A stretch of 64,000 nt of DNA, taken from NCBI RefSeq assembly GCF_050624435.1, contig NC_134537.1, positions 125,030,086-125,094,085 of the forward strand, read 5' to 3'. Positions 35,769 to 47,782 of this stretch are shown here, piece by piece. Both the position numbers and the translations under genes were made by a program. Numbering within the stretch: the first letter of the stretch is position 1; each line of letters opens with the position of its first letter. Under the pieces are notes generated by a model. That model saw only the letters and a list, made by a program, of their open reading frames with translations, ran no database searches and was not told the DNA's origin. The DNA comes from Tenrec ecaudatus. Lineage: Eukaryota > Chordata > Mammalia > Afrosoricida > Tenrecidae.

Positions 35769-37204
35769 AGAGATCACACCACGGATCAATTATGTGCCCA
35801 AAAATAAAACAAACAAGGAAGTGATGTGTGACCTGAAAAGTTTGTTAAAACTACAATTACAGATTCATTATACAGGAATTTGAACGTTTTAAAGGCCCAG
35901 CATGCTTTCACTATGTTGTCGGTGTGCTTTTTCAATAGGGTGAAACCTGTTTGTGTTTTGAGTATGTGTGAGCACTGAGTCACTGTGTCAAATATTTCTT
36001 TTATTGTTATTAGTAATAATTGGGAATTAGTACATATATCATTCCATAGATCAATCATGCCCAGAACTGTATATTTTCCACCACAATCAGTTTCCAAACA
36101 TTTATTTTCTACATGGACTCCTTGACATCGTCTCCCCTGGTACCCCCTCCCGCCGAATCCCTGATTCTACTTGCTATCTATAGGTTCATCAATCCTTGGT
36201 TTCATATCCCAATGAGTGAAAAGACATAACTTCAAGAGGGTGATCCCCCACGACCGAACTCCTCTGAGGTACCCCCGAATATGTACAAACAAAAACAAAG
36301 CAACACAACACAAACCAAAAAATACAGAGAAATTTGAAAACTAGATCAGGTCCAGCATGCAGCATGGGGAAAATCTGCTGACAGTGTTTTAGCTGTTCAG
36401 GTTAAAGGCGTGGCCTTTGATCTTCTGTACTCGACTCTCGTGCACGCTGAGTAACCCTTCCCTCCATTGTGGAGAGAGGTTGCTCACCAGCGGTTTGTTC
36501 CTAGGCAGTTCCACAAATGCATCCTCTGTCGTCCACAGCCTTCAGCAAACCAGATCGAGAGAACTGCTTAAAGTGAGTTGTAACCATTAAGAGCTAGAAA
36601 GAGACTGGTCCGAGCATGGCCTTAGTAGTAATTTCATATAGAAACGATTCCCTTTTAAGATTCAAAATGAGTTTTTCAAAGTGCTAAGTCATTCATTTTG
36701 CATGCTTCCTGAAACCCAATCAAATCTAAAGCTACAGCGTAAATGAAATTGATTCAGAGTGGGAGCTTTCAAGGACTTTTCATCTGTAATAATGAAAAGT
36801 TCTCCCTTATCTGAAGAACTAAAGAGGGCATCGCAAGAGGCAATGCCTGAATAAATAAATCAGAAATCATTTCAGTGCCTTGATTTTCTTACTGCTGGGA
36901 TCCTGAAATTAAATCAGTTCATTTTCCCCCTGCCTTTCTAGAAGAATAATCATTTGCTTGCTGGGTTTCCTGTATAAATCCAGTTTCCAAAATAAATTGG
37001 CTGGTGGTGGTGATAAAATGGGCAGGAAGTCTCCCACCCCTGCCCTTTTCCCGTTTGTTACTGCTGGCATGGGGGGAGTGTCCTGTGATCGCGCATGATC
37101 CTCTGCAGCCTTCCATAGCAGTGCTGTGGCCTGTCCTGTGTCTTCTGAAAAGATGTGGCTTATGGTGAAAAGGCTCCAAACTTCCAGAGCGAATACAGCC
37201 TCAG

Positions 37205-37360
37205 TCACTGCCGCCCAGTTGTGCCAACTCATAGCAACCCTAGAGGACAGGGGAGGCCTGTTCCTGTGGGTTTCTGAGACTGTACCTCTTTATGGGAGTA
37301 GAAAGGCCCTCTTCCCCGCCGGACAGACACCTGAGATTGGGATATTAAGCAGCAGACCAC
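37205..37360 (-). mobile_element. AfroSINE, antisense
   Basis: CCAACTCATAGCAACCCTAG, GAGACTGTACCTCTTTATGG and GGAGTAGAAAGGCCC. Confidence 0.78.
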
Positions 37361-38289
37361 CTGTATGCCCTGTTCTTTCTCCTTCCATTAACCAGAGAGG
37401 AGGCTCTGTATATTAGAAAACTGTCCACAGAAAAGCAACGTGCAAATGAAAACATTTGCTTCCTAAGGAAACGGCTAAACATTGGCCAGGAAGGATTTCA
37501 CAGAGCACAGAAATACAGACGGGGAGATGGATTGCGGCGTGGTACCCATGAGGAACCTACTTAGAGAAGTGACAACAGATGCGCCCTACTGTGTATGTGC
37601 ACTCCTGCCTCATCCAGCCTGGCTGCTGTAAGATGCGAGAAGGGCCTGAGCCCGTGTTTGCAGAGAGCAGCAGATCATTCTAGCTCACTGCTGACACAAC
37701 GCACTAAAGGTCAGAGCACTCCTGGGAAGGAGCCAATGCTTTGATTCCAACATTCTGTTCACTGCTTTATATTCTTGAAATCATACCCTTTTTTCCCCTT
37801 CAAATATTTACCCAATAGGATGATTTTTTAACACGAAAGGAATCCTACCAGTTCCATAATCAGAAAATGATTTTATTTAAGCCAATTATTTTTATCGTAA
37901 GCTCCAGAGCTTCTTGTACCTTGGTTAAAGAGCTCCAGAACTTGTGGTACACTGGTTACCTACCTCGGAGTGATTGCAGCTGCCTCATGCCGTGGGGCAG
38001 GACACCTATTGTACTTACTGACTCGAGGCCGTAACTGGAAACCATGATCCACTCCGCCTCTGGAGCCACGTTGGGAAGAGCGTCATCCTGAATCAATGGA
38101 AAACAAGGAGCCTGAAATCCCCTTCCCCATCTCTCTAAACTTCCTTTGTTTTCCACGTTCAGTTATTTTATTAATACTTGAAGGAAATGCCGAGTGATCG
38201 TGCTAGCTTTTTGTTTTGTGTTTAATATTTTTCTGTATATGAAATCCAGGAGCCGTAAATTGGTCGAGAAAATAACTGGCTTAATGGTT

Positions 38290-38460
38290 CTAGGGGGTTG
38301 GCGGGGGAGCTTGTGGGGACTGAGGAGCTAATGTGAGGGTTTCAGAATGAAGGGAAAGTTCTAAAATTGATTGCAGTGATTATACAAGTCTTCTTGAGGG
38401 GATTGAACTATTAAATTGTATGATATGTGAATTATATGCCAATAAAACTGTAAAGAAGGA
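38290..38460 (+). mobile_element. L1 3' UTR end
   Basis: GTTCTAAAATTGATTGCAG, GATTGAACTATTAAATTG and GCCAATAAAACTGTAAAGA form a typical L1 terminus with poly(A) signal. Confidence 0.75.
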
Positions 38461-39999
38461 AAGAAAAGTACTTGGTGACTCTGTTTTAGGTGAGAAAGCC
38501 TGTCAGGCATCTCCACTTGAGACAATGGATTCAGACCAAATCTGTGTCATAGCTGCCTTCATGAGTCATGGTCCCGTAGACCATTTAGCCAAAGTGCTTT
38601 CTCTACCAATTGCTTTAACTCATCTCCCTGGTGGCTTCTCCCCTACCCCATTGATTGACGTTGAATATTTTTTTCAAGGATTTACGATTTAATTTCAGGA
38701 GCAGGCAAGGAATGGGCACTATAGTAAAAGCTTCTGGTGAATATTCATTAGTTCCACACTTCTGGTACTCTAGGGATACCCTACATAACAGAACAGCCTG
38801 AGAACGGTTTTTCCACCTGTTTTTCTGGTGCCACGCCCTCTCTACGCCCACTCCCCTGCTCCATAGGCACTCGGAGTCCACTGCTGCTGTCAACACCAAA
38901 AAGTCCCAACTTCCTGCCCACTTCTTCTGACCTGCCCCTCGTGAGTCTATCCTAAGTTCAATTTCTCTATCCTGTGAAAACTCACAGTAAGGCCTTGTGA
39001 TGAAGTTCTCTTCTATGCTTGGAGCAGGGTTTGAACCAGTTCTTCCTGCTTCATTGACGGCTGATAGAGTGAAACCAGAGCAGACTCAAATTTGTAAATT
39101 ATATATGTACCAAAATGCTCACTGAAGCAGGAAACATTACGGGTTGAGGCCCTAGCAGAAACTTCACCTCTTTCTTAGAAAATAAGGGCAGTGTGTTCAT
39201 GGCAGAGGAACCGCATTTCTTGAAAGGCACCTTCGGAAAGGCAGTGTCCTGCTGACAGGTGGAGGCTGAGCTCAACCCCACAGCCCTAGCAATAGACCAG
39301 TCTCTAGTAGCAGGCTCATGAACGGCTCAGTATGTCTCTTTCAAGTCTCCCAGTCTGACCACTGGAACTATAGTGTACCTGGTTGGATTATAGTTCTGGT
39401 ACACTCGCATTTTACAAATCTGAGTCTGTTCAGGTTGTGCTGTATTGGCCACGACAGGACTAGCTTGAACTGGCTTAAAGTTCTGGCCTGGAGGAAAACG
39501 CCTTACTTCGCATTTAGTCATTATTACCATCACCACAACGATTACCCTCGGTACAAACCAGTGGTGTGATTAAGCCAATTTGCACTGGTTCACCAGAACA
39601 AATGCCTAACTTCTTGTTGTGTTCAGCAAACAGGTTGTTTAAATGGTACTTGTAATCGGGCAGCCACCTAGTGTGGAAATCACAAATTTACATTCATTAA
39701 CCCTTTTTTAATGTTCATCTGCACAACAGCATTTTCTAGATGTCCATAGTCATGTTCATTCTGTCCATAGGTATAAACAATTAGAACTATGCTTGTAATG
39801 CCTATTTATTCATTTCATAAAACTCATTACACTTTGATGACATATTACATGTTTATCCCCTTGAGTTTGTTACTTCAGCAGACAAACACATAACGTAAGC
39901 AGAAAAAAGGGCCAAGCAACCAGAGGGTTGTTTCAGGGATCACTCGTTTCAGTTTGGGGGTCACGCCTTAAATTCCATGAGATCTCATGAGTGACTTAC

Positions 40000-40155
40000 G
40001 GAATTCCCGAAACTGTTCAGAGAGTTAAAGCTATTGTTGGAGCAATTGCTGTCGGATCAGCAGAAGTGGAAAGGGTCTTTCATGGGTGAACGTAATATGT
40101 TCAGAGAGGAGAAGTCACTTCTTTCTAATATAGCAAACACAAGGACTGTTGTCTA
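40000..40155 (+). pseudogene. Possible hAT transposase C-terminal fragment
   Basis: In one frame KAIVGAIAVGSAEVERVF, then a frameshift to NMFREEKSLLSNIANTRTV, which follows the hAT dimerisation pattern (ERxFS...L..L). It ends just left of a SPIN-like element. The match is short. Confidence 0.45.
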
Positions 40156-40173
40156 ATTGGCTTACCTCTAAAG

Positions 40174-40387
40174 CAGTAAGTCTCCACCTGGGGGTCACAA
40201 CCCCTTTGGGGGTTAAGCGACCCTTTCACAGGGGTCACCCAAGACCATATTTCCAATGGTCTTAGGAACCGAGACACCGCTCCTCTAGCTGGGTCCGTCC
40301 ACATGCAGATACACCCACATACAGGGTCAGCACAACATGAGGAACTGTATTAAAGGGTCGCGGCATTGGGGAGGCTGAGAACCACTG
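40174..40387. mobile_element. SPIN-like hAT element, intergenic
   Basis: Perfect 8-bp duplication CTCTAAAG (40166-40173, 40388-40395). Contains an unrelated interior stretch (about 40268-40330) replacing the usual centre. Confidence 0.88.
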
Positions 40388-41186
40388 CTCTAAAGGAACG
40401 GGATCCTACTCCTACAGTGAAAAGATGGGTACGGATAAATAACACAGCTAGTGATGCTCACATAAAAGCAATGAATATTGGGAGGACATCAACCACGAGC
40501 AATATGAACTATCTTAAATAACAGTTTTATTAAATTTTGTCAGGTATTATTTAATATTTTATTAGTATTTTTAATCTTATAATCTACTTTGTGTACTTCT
40601 TTAATTGTTCTTATTTTAAGTATTAATGATACAGAATAATAAACCACATTGGTATGTATATATGATATCATAACAAACTACCTGATTTTAATACTTAAAC
40701 TAGCCACTAGGGCAGCAAACCAGCTGTTTATTTGAACCTCACTATTGGCTGACAGCCTGTACAGGCTGGCCATTGTAATAGTACCACCTTATTGGGGTAA
40801 AGACATACAAAAGTAACACTGCCAAATCATGGACACCTTCAGTAAAGAGAAACATTAAAATGCGAACTATTATTCTTGACATCGCCCCTCCCCCATTTGG
40901 ATTTTTGCATTTTTTGAAGGTGTTGTTTCCATCTCTCCAAGTGATAGGTTTCCAAATTTATTTAGAAAAGAAAATTTATTTTTCCAGGAAAAATAAACCC
41001 CTCGGCACCATGCAAACCGTTTGCACATAACTCAGGATAAAGTATAAGCATCTGCCTTGGCAGCCTCTATGCATCATTCCAGCACGCACCAGGGGGCAGT
41101 AGCGCCCACTCTGGGAAACACTGCTTTATCTTTTCACCAAATAATTGTGTGATTTTTCACAGGTTATCAAAAGTCTTAAAGCCTGC

Positions 41187-41365
41187 CTGTTGTTGTAAGG
41201 TGCTGTCAAGTTAATTTTGAATGGTAGTAACCACACGTGACAGAGAGAACTGCCCCCATAAACTCACTTCCTGCCATGGGGTGGATTCCAACTCAAAGCC
41301 ACCCCATAGGACAGGATACAGCTGCCCCTGAGGGTTTCCTAGGCTGTACATCCTTCTCCTAGAAC
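41187..41365 (-). mobile_element. Two adjacent antisense SINE/RTE-tail copies
   Basis: GTTGTAAGGTGCTGTCAAGT begins the first; ATAGGACAGGATACAGCTGC with GGGTTTCCTAGGCTGTAC belongs to the second. Confidence 0.6.
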
Positions 41366-42084
41366 TGACCTGAAGGAAGCTAATTCTCCTGACTTGCTCT
41401 TTACAGAGTTTATTCCTCCTTGTCTCATTCCTTGGTCATAAATAATCACCCGGCCCCTTATTTTCCTTCCTCAAAATAGGGCTCAAAGAACAATGCCCAT
41501 GTAGAAACCTTCCTCTCTCAGGGTTCGGTGATCCTTCCCTACTTCCTCTGCACAGAACAGACTCTGTGGCATTAGAATTCGTAGAGGGAAGATGTGGCAG
41601 GGAAGCACTCTGCAGGGGCTTGGACAGGGGAAACAGTAGAGAGGACTGGGTGGCAAGAATCCCAGTTTGCCCCATAGGCCTGCGTACAGGAACTTCTTTT
41701 GCCCCAGGCCCAGCCTCAGAACCTGGAGTACCCAAATTTTAAAAAATACACAAGCTGATTAATACACCCTATTGCACTTTTGGGAGAGGGCGGTGGCTTC
41801 ATCAACAGAAGAGGGTGGGAGCGGGAATTTGTTTTGGAATTTGTTGTTAGGAAAGGAAAGAGAGGTGTGGTGTGTTGCAATTATGAAAGAGAACGAAGTG
41901 TGGCTTGAGAAGTTCTTATGGTTGGAGTGCCAATTCTCCATTGTGAACATTTCCTGTACATCTTTGTAATTAGTAGGATTTTGGGTTGGGAGGCACTTTG
42001 ATATTACCCTGTGTCTTGTCCAACCTTCACTCACTAGTTTTAGCATCTAGGCAAGCATAAATTGAGAGTACTGCTCCTAGGGGT

Positions 42085-43732
42085 TCAGTTCCAACACAAA
42101 CCCATTACGGTCAAGTTGGCGCCATAAGACAGAGTAGAATTCCATAGGACTTCTGACACTATACATGTTAATAGGTGTGCTTCTTCCATGTGGGCTTTGT
42201 TGTTTCTCAGCTAGATGGCCGCTTGTTTATCTTCAGGCCTTTAAAACCCCAGACGCAATATCTTTTTTTTTTTTCCAGATGCAATATCTTTTGATAGCTG
42301 GGCACCATCAGCTTTCTTCGCCACATTTGCTTATGCACCTGCTTTGTCTTCAGCCAGGATGGTGCCAGGATGGTGAGCATCTCAGACTGCCAAATTGTTA
42401 GAACAAAGTGTTCTTGTGTTGAGGGAGAACTTGAGTACGGGCCCACTGTCCAACTGTTTCCTTAATACTAAAGCTATAAATATATGTACATAGATCCATT
42501 TCCCCCTCATTGTATATAAATATATTTACATCTGTATATGCCTGTATTTAGAGCGCTATAAATGCCCTTTGCCTCCTAGTTCTTTCCTCTATTTCTTTGT
42601 AATTTCCTCTTGTCCCACTATCATGTTCGGCCTTCATTTGGGTTTCAGGAATTCCTCTCAGTTACATTGTCCTTGATCCAGCCCTGCCAGACTTACTATA
42701 CCTTCCTTGCCACTGATTTTGGATCACTTGTTGTTCCCTTGTCCCCACATGGAAGAAGCACACCAGCCTGTCCTGACACAATGGCTGAAGACAAATCGGG
42801 TGCATAAGCAAATGTGGTGAAGGAAGCTGATGGTGCTGGTTATCAAAAGATATAGAGTCTGGGGTCTTAAAGGCTTGAAGATAAACAAGCGGCCATCTAA
42901 CTGAGAACTAACAAAGCCCACAGGGAAGAAGCACACCAGCCTGTGAGATCACCAGATGTCAAAGGGATCAAGTATCAGGCACCGAAGACCAAAAAAATCA
43001 TAGCATTGTGAATGAGGGGGAGTGCATCTGTGGGAAATTGGACATCCCCTTGCAGAAGAGTCGCCAGGAGGAGACAAGCCAGTCAGGGTGCAGTGTAGCA
43101 ATGATGAAACATAATTTTCCTCTAGTTCTTGAGTGCTTACTCCCCACCCCACTATCATCATCCCAACTCTACCTTACAAATCTGGCTGGACTAAAGGATG
43201 TACACTGTCATACAGATAAGAACTGGAAACAGAGAATCCAGGACAGATGAACCCCTCAGGACCAGTGGTGAGAGTGGCAATACGGGGAGGGTGGAGGGAA
43301 GGTGAGGGAGAAAGGGTGAACAGTTTACAAGGATCTACATATAGCTTCTTCCCTGGGGGACGGACAGCAGAGAAGTGAGACGTTGGACAGTGTAAGATGT
43401 GACAAAATAATAATAATTTGTAAATTATCAAGGGCTCATGGGGGAGGAGGGAGTAGGGAGCGAGAAGAAAAAGGAGGAGCTAATACCAATGACTCAAGTA
43501 GAAAGAAAATGTTTTAAGAATGATGAGGGAAACAAATGTACAAAAGTGCTTGACATAATGGATGTATGTGTGGATTGTGATAAGAATTGTACAAGCCCCC
43601 ATTAAAATGATTTAATTATTTTTAAAAATGTTAATAGGGAGCAAACAGTTCAGAACAGCTGACAGGTTTGAACTGCTGACCTTATAGTTAGTAGCCCAAT
43701 GCTTAGCCTACTGCACCACCAGGACTCCTTAG
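42085..43732 (-). mobile_element. Antisense AfroSINE split by the inverted retroposon
   Basis: Halves at about 42085-42175 and 43628-43732 (CTGCACCACCAGGACTCC) join across the 42176-43627 insertion. Confidence 0.85.
42176..43627 (+). mobile_element. Polypurine retroposon with 5' inversion, 11-bp TSD
   Basis: Perfect duplications ATGTTAATAGG at 42165-42175 and 43628-43638 bracket the whole insertion, which splits an antisense AfroSINE. Positions 42176-42747 are the reverse complement of upstream family sequence; 42748-43627 are direct, ending in poly(A). Such inversions come from LINE-1 twin priming. Confidence 0.92.
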
Positions 43733-43758
43733 TTCACATCCATCAAAACCCATACTTA

Positions 43759-44118
43759 GGGGAGGGAGGGGAAAAAAAAAGAGGACCTGATGCAAAGGGC
43801 TTAAGTGGAGAGCAAATGCTTTGAGAATGATTGGGGCAGGGAATGTATGGATGTGCTTTGTACAATTGATGTATGTATATGTATGGATTGTGATAAGAGT
43901 TGTATGAGTCCCTAATAAAATGTAAAAAAAGAAAAGGGGAGAAAAAAATGATGAGGGCAAAGAATGTACAGATGTGCTTTATACAATTGATGTATGTATA
44001 TGTATGGACTGTGATAAGAGTTGTATGAGCCCCTAATAAATTGTTTTTTTAAAAAAAGAGTTGTAGGAGCTCCTAATAAAACATTTTTTAAAAAAAGAAA
44101 GAACTTTAAAAAAAAAAC
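43759..44118 (+). mobile_element. Polypurine retroposon 3' ends in tandem (two full, one partial)
   Basis: Flanks AACCCATACTTA (43747-43758) and AACCCAAACTTA (44119-44130) match at 11 of 12. The 3' terminal unit is present twice, followed by a short third piece (GAGTTGTAGGAGCTCC) with its own A-rich tail. Confidence 0.8.
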
Positions 44119-44309
44119 AACCCAAACTTACTGCCATCATAAAGGTCCATTCCAAACAAAAAAAATTTTCAACATGTTTTTACTAACAATGGATAGCTTC
44201 AAATAAATTATCACAAGAGTATACCTGTCTTCATCTTGATAAGGTGCCTTCAACATAAGGTTCGATCAGAAAAGTGGCTTCCAATGATGAAGCATTTAGA
44301 AACAATCCA

Positions 44310-44700
44310 ATGGACTAATCAACAATGTAAACATCTGCCTTCACGGCCCCGAAACCAGAAGAACTAGATGGTACCCAGTTACCACTGTCAACTTCTCTTA
44401 AAGGATCACACTAAAAGACCCTGGATGGAGTGGGAGAAAAATGTATAGCAAACTCAAAATCATAAATGAGACCAAGCGTACTGGTTGCATAGAGACTTGT
44501 GAAACCTCATGACGATAGCCCTTAGAAACTCTTTAGGTCTGGACTTGAACCCATCCCTGTATTTGAATAATCAGCCTTTTAAGATCAAAGGTGAAGCATT
44601 TACCCAATGAAAAAGCATAGAGGGTCAGGAAAGGAGAAGGGAAGAAATGGGAATACGGATGGTGCGTTGTGATGACCACAGTGGACAAGGTGAAGCAATG
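44310..44700 (+). mobile_element. Probable L1-like or LTR-derived interspersed repeat
   Basis: GATGGTACCCAGTTACCACT, AAGACCCTGGATGGAGTGGG and ATAGAGACTTGTGAAACCTC follow an order I have seen in interspersed mammalian repeats, but I cannot name the family. Confidence 0.35.
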
Positions 44701-45675
44701 CGTATTTGCTGTTGAATATAACATTGATGATCTGCTCGGGAAGCCTTTCTCTAATTCACAATGAAAAGCTGCTTTTTAAAAAGTGGCTTCCAAGAGGATC
44801 TGATGGGCCAGGTAAATTCAAGGCACAGTTCAGTTCAGAAGGCATGGCAACTGTGGGGGGGAGACATTTAAGAAAAACACGAAGTGCGTTCCTCAGAGAT
44901 GCCCACACATTCCTCTTGACGGTGTCAACTGAAAGTCTAGAATCCTTTGGAGAAGAGTTAGAGACATAGAAGAACCCTGTGCAGGAATGTACAGACCTAG
45001 AGGAGGATTGGCCTAGAAATAATAGCCTCATATTTTCATGTTTTTTGTTTAATAAAGTGTCTAGAATTTGATAGCGATACTTTTTGACTCCCCGTCATAG
45101 TGATTCTTGCTTGAAACAATTATGACTCTTGTGGTTGCCAAGTGGCGGTGTTCTAATTATGATTCCATCCTTAGTTCTGCACTCGTTGGCAGTCTGCCAT
45201 AAGGAAGAACTTTCCCTTCTCCGCATTATTATTTGCATCACCAAAGAGTCATTCTTACTGAACTTATTCTATAATCTATTTTGCCATTAATTAGTGTACT
45301 ACTCACTCTTCTAGACTTGGCTACTGAAATATCCATCAAGCTCACTCCTGCATCCTATCCACAGGTCTCCATCCACCTTGAGCAATTCTTCATTCTCTGG
45401 CACAAAAATATATATATTTTTACAAAAATATTTCTTAATGTGTTCTTGGACGAAATCTCAAAGTGTGGCTCAATGAACACGGCTCTGTGGAGTCAAGATT
45501 CCATAATCCAAAAGCGCTATTGATGGCCTTGCTTGATTCAAGACTGAAACTCAAAGAACCCATAGGAATGGGCATCTGTCCAGTCATCGTCTGTAAACAT
45601 TGCTACTCCTCAGTAGATTTTAAAATTATAATTGGACATCAGACAATTCACGATTTTGTTTACTGAAAAAGGTCT

Positions 45676-45872
45676 CAGTACTGTCCAAAAGAACTTTCAG
45701 CAGTCAGGAGCATGGTCTACATCTCGACCTTAATTATCCGCTTAGATAGCCACTTGCCACATGAAATAGGGTTAGTGTGAATGGAAACTCAATGTTTTAT
45801 TTTATTTCATTAATTTCAGTTTAATCTAACCACACGTGGCTACCAGCTACTGTATTGGATAACACAAGTCTG
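45676..45872. mobile_element. MER5A-type hAT relic
   Basis: CAGTACTGTCCAAAAGAACT start, AACCACACGTGGCTACCAGC and CTGTATTGGATAACACA end are standard MER5A landmarks. Confidence 0.75.
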
Positions 45873-46292
45873 GAGGGAAGATTTTCCTAAGGCATTGGTA
45901 GAAGATGGATTAAAATCGAAGGAGGCTTGAAAGAGTTACTGGAAAAATCTATTGTTTTTAAATCCATTTTCCAACAACTTTTCTGAAGCTCCTTTGTATA
46001 GTTGAGGTGACATGATGAGATGTAGCAATAAATGATTAAACAAAGAATTTTATGGGGCCACTAAACTCAACCCAATGCAATAGTTCATATCTAAACAGTA
46101 AGCTATAAAACCACCGTGCTCCACTGAAGATACTCCTAATTTGTGACAGTATGATCACAACAACTTGTGGAATACCCATCCCTCTGTTCTTTCGTGTAGG
46201 GATTGTGCACCCAGATCATATGAAAGATGTTTCATATTAGTAACATCTGGAGGAAGGAGGCAAAAATAAATGTCTTCTCAACAACGGAACTT

Positions 46293-46751
46293 TTACTTAA
46301 AATGTGCTTTATTGATTAATTGTCTACAGACTTTGTGTAATGACAAACAGGATTGTCGGGAAAACTGACCCAATAGACAGCTTGGGTGGTAACAGCCTAA
46401 ACTAGGCCAGCACCATCCCCTCCCCACAGCAGGAGGAGCTGTGCTCATACGTAACTTCCACAAGGTCAACAGGTGCTGGAAGCAGGCATTCCGGACAACT
46501 AACTCTGCACAGCTGTCACCTAACCCCAGACTTTTGGTCCCAGCTGGCAAAGCCATTCTCATGGTTGCTCTCTCACAAGGGAAAGCAACTGAGCGGGGGT
46601 GGGAGACTTGAGCCCTCTTGAAGTCCAGCGGCACTTTAGTCCCACTAGCCCCTGCCCAAGTGTCTGAGACTTGGCGTCTGCTGGCCTTTTGCTTGTAAGT
46701 TCCACCATGTGCCCAAAGGCTCTCAGTGTCATTTGCCCAGGCCCTTTGCAT
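46293..46751 (-). other. Unrecognised 152-codon open frame with downstream poly(A) signal
   Basis: An uninterrupted minus-strand frame with an in-frame Met sits in a GC-richer island within AT-rich sequence. Its stop lies near 46293, and an AATAAA (minus, near 46305-46315) overlaps the frame's end. A T-run on the minus strand lies just upstream. The protein is rich in Ser/Gly/Trp without a motif I know. It may be an old processed copy or LTR piece; coding is not claimed. Confidence 0.25.
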
Positions 46752-47782
46752 GACTCACTTTCAAAAAAAAAGATTCAGTGTGTTTCCCAAATAGCTGACA
46801 TCAAGGAAAATCATCAGTGAGAATCTAAGATCTCAGAGAAAAGGATGAAAAAAATTAAAATTGTACACAGATAATGTTTTCTCCAACACGTTCAAATCCA
46901 TTTAACAATAAGATTGACATACATACATTTTTATCAGCTAAGTACTGGCTATTGAGCCAGTGCTAAGAAAAGTGACTGATTTTTGTTAATTGTCCAAGAA
47001 AAGAAATATTTACTTTAAAATTGAAATAGTTATATGGTTAAAGACTTTACCTAAAATTATTGGAGCTAGAAAATTTTAGCAACTCAGCTTTTCTATATTT
47101 CATTTGCAAAGGTTGTGAGCAAGAACATTTATTAAGTCCATTTGGTCATTTGTTTCTTGTCAAAACAAATGTTATATAATTTTATCTGAAAGATTGATCT
47201 TATATTCTTTTATTATCATTTAAAAGCATACTCTTTTTTCCCTATTCAATATGAAATTAGAATCTCAATATCTTTGTGAGCTGTAAGATAAAGAATTAAG
47301 CAAAATTTTTAACATTAATTTTAGCCAACAGCATAGAGGCCATAGCTGACGTCCTCTGGCTACCTGAGTGAGAAGGAGGAGCCATGTCCACACCAGCCCA
47401 AGGCCAACTGTCCCAGCGCAAAGATCAGACATGCCCCCATCCTCCATCTTTCTTTACCCTATTCTGACACTACTTTTCTGGTGGGTTAGATAACCCATTT
47501 CAGTGACCACAGAGAATTCACACAAACAACACTTACAATTATGGGGGTTTAGGGCAGTTAATGGATTCCCACAAGTCAGGATCAGAAAACAGTAAGGAAA
47601 TACTATCATTGGTCTTAGCAACACCTCTTCTCAGGCCAGCAACCAGCTCTCTCTCTCTGGTCTTCAGCCTGTCAGCCACATGGTCCCCTGGTCTCTACCT
47701 TTGTGGGCCAGGGAGCCCACCCACTATTCTGCCTCCCAGCCTCCTAGGTAGGTGCCCCATTGCTGACTCTTCTTCCTTAATT

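Larger units (their letters stand above)
34980..38285. other. Intergenic, mostly unclassified
   Basis: Two antisense AfroSINEs only are clear. A stretch at 35790-36360 on the minus strand has an AATAAAAG near its end and L1-3'UTR-like phrases (GGAAACTGATTGTGGTGG), so may be an old L1 end. No gene seen. Confidence 0.5.
38465..42080. other. Intergenic, no gene seen
   Basis: Contains the possible hAT fragment and SPIN-like element near 40.0-40.4 kb and SINE tails near 41.2 kb. The remainder is unremarkable AT-rich sequence. Confidence 0.6.
44700..47780. other. Intergenic, MER5A and unclassified sequence
   Basis: Apart from MER5A and the open frame at 46.3-46.75 kb I see nothing gene-like. A stretch at 44785-45060 ends in AATAAAGTGTC and might be a decayed mariner, but the evidence is thin. 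Confidence 0.5.
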
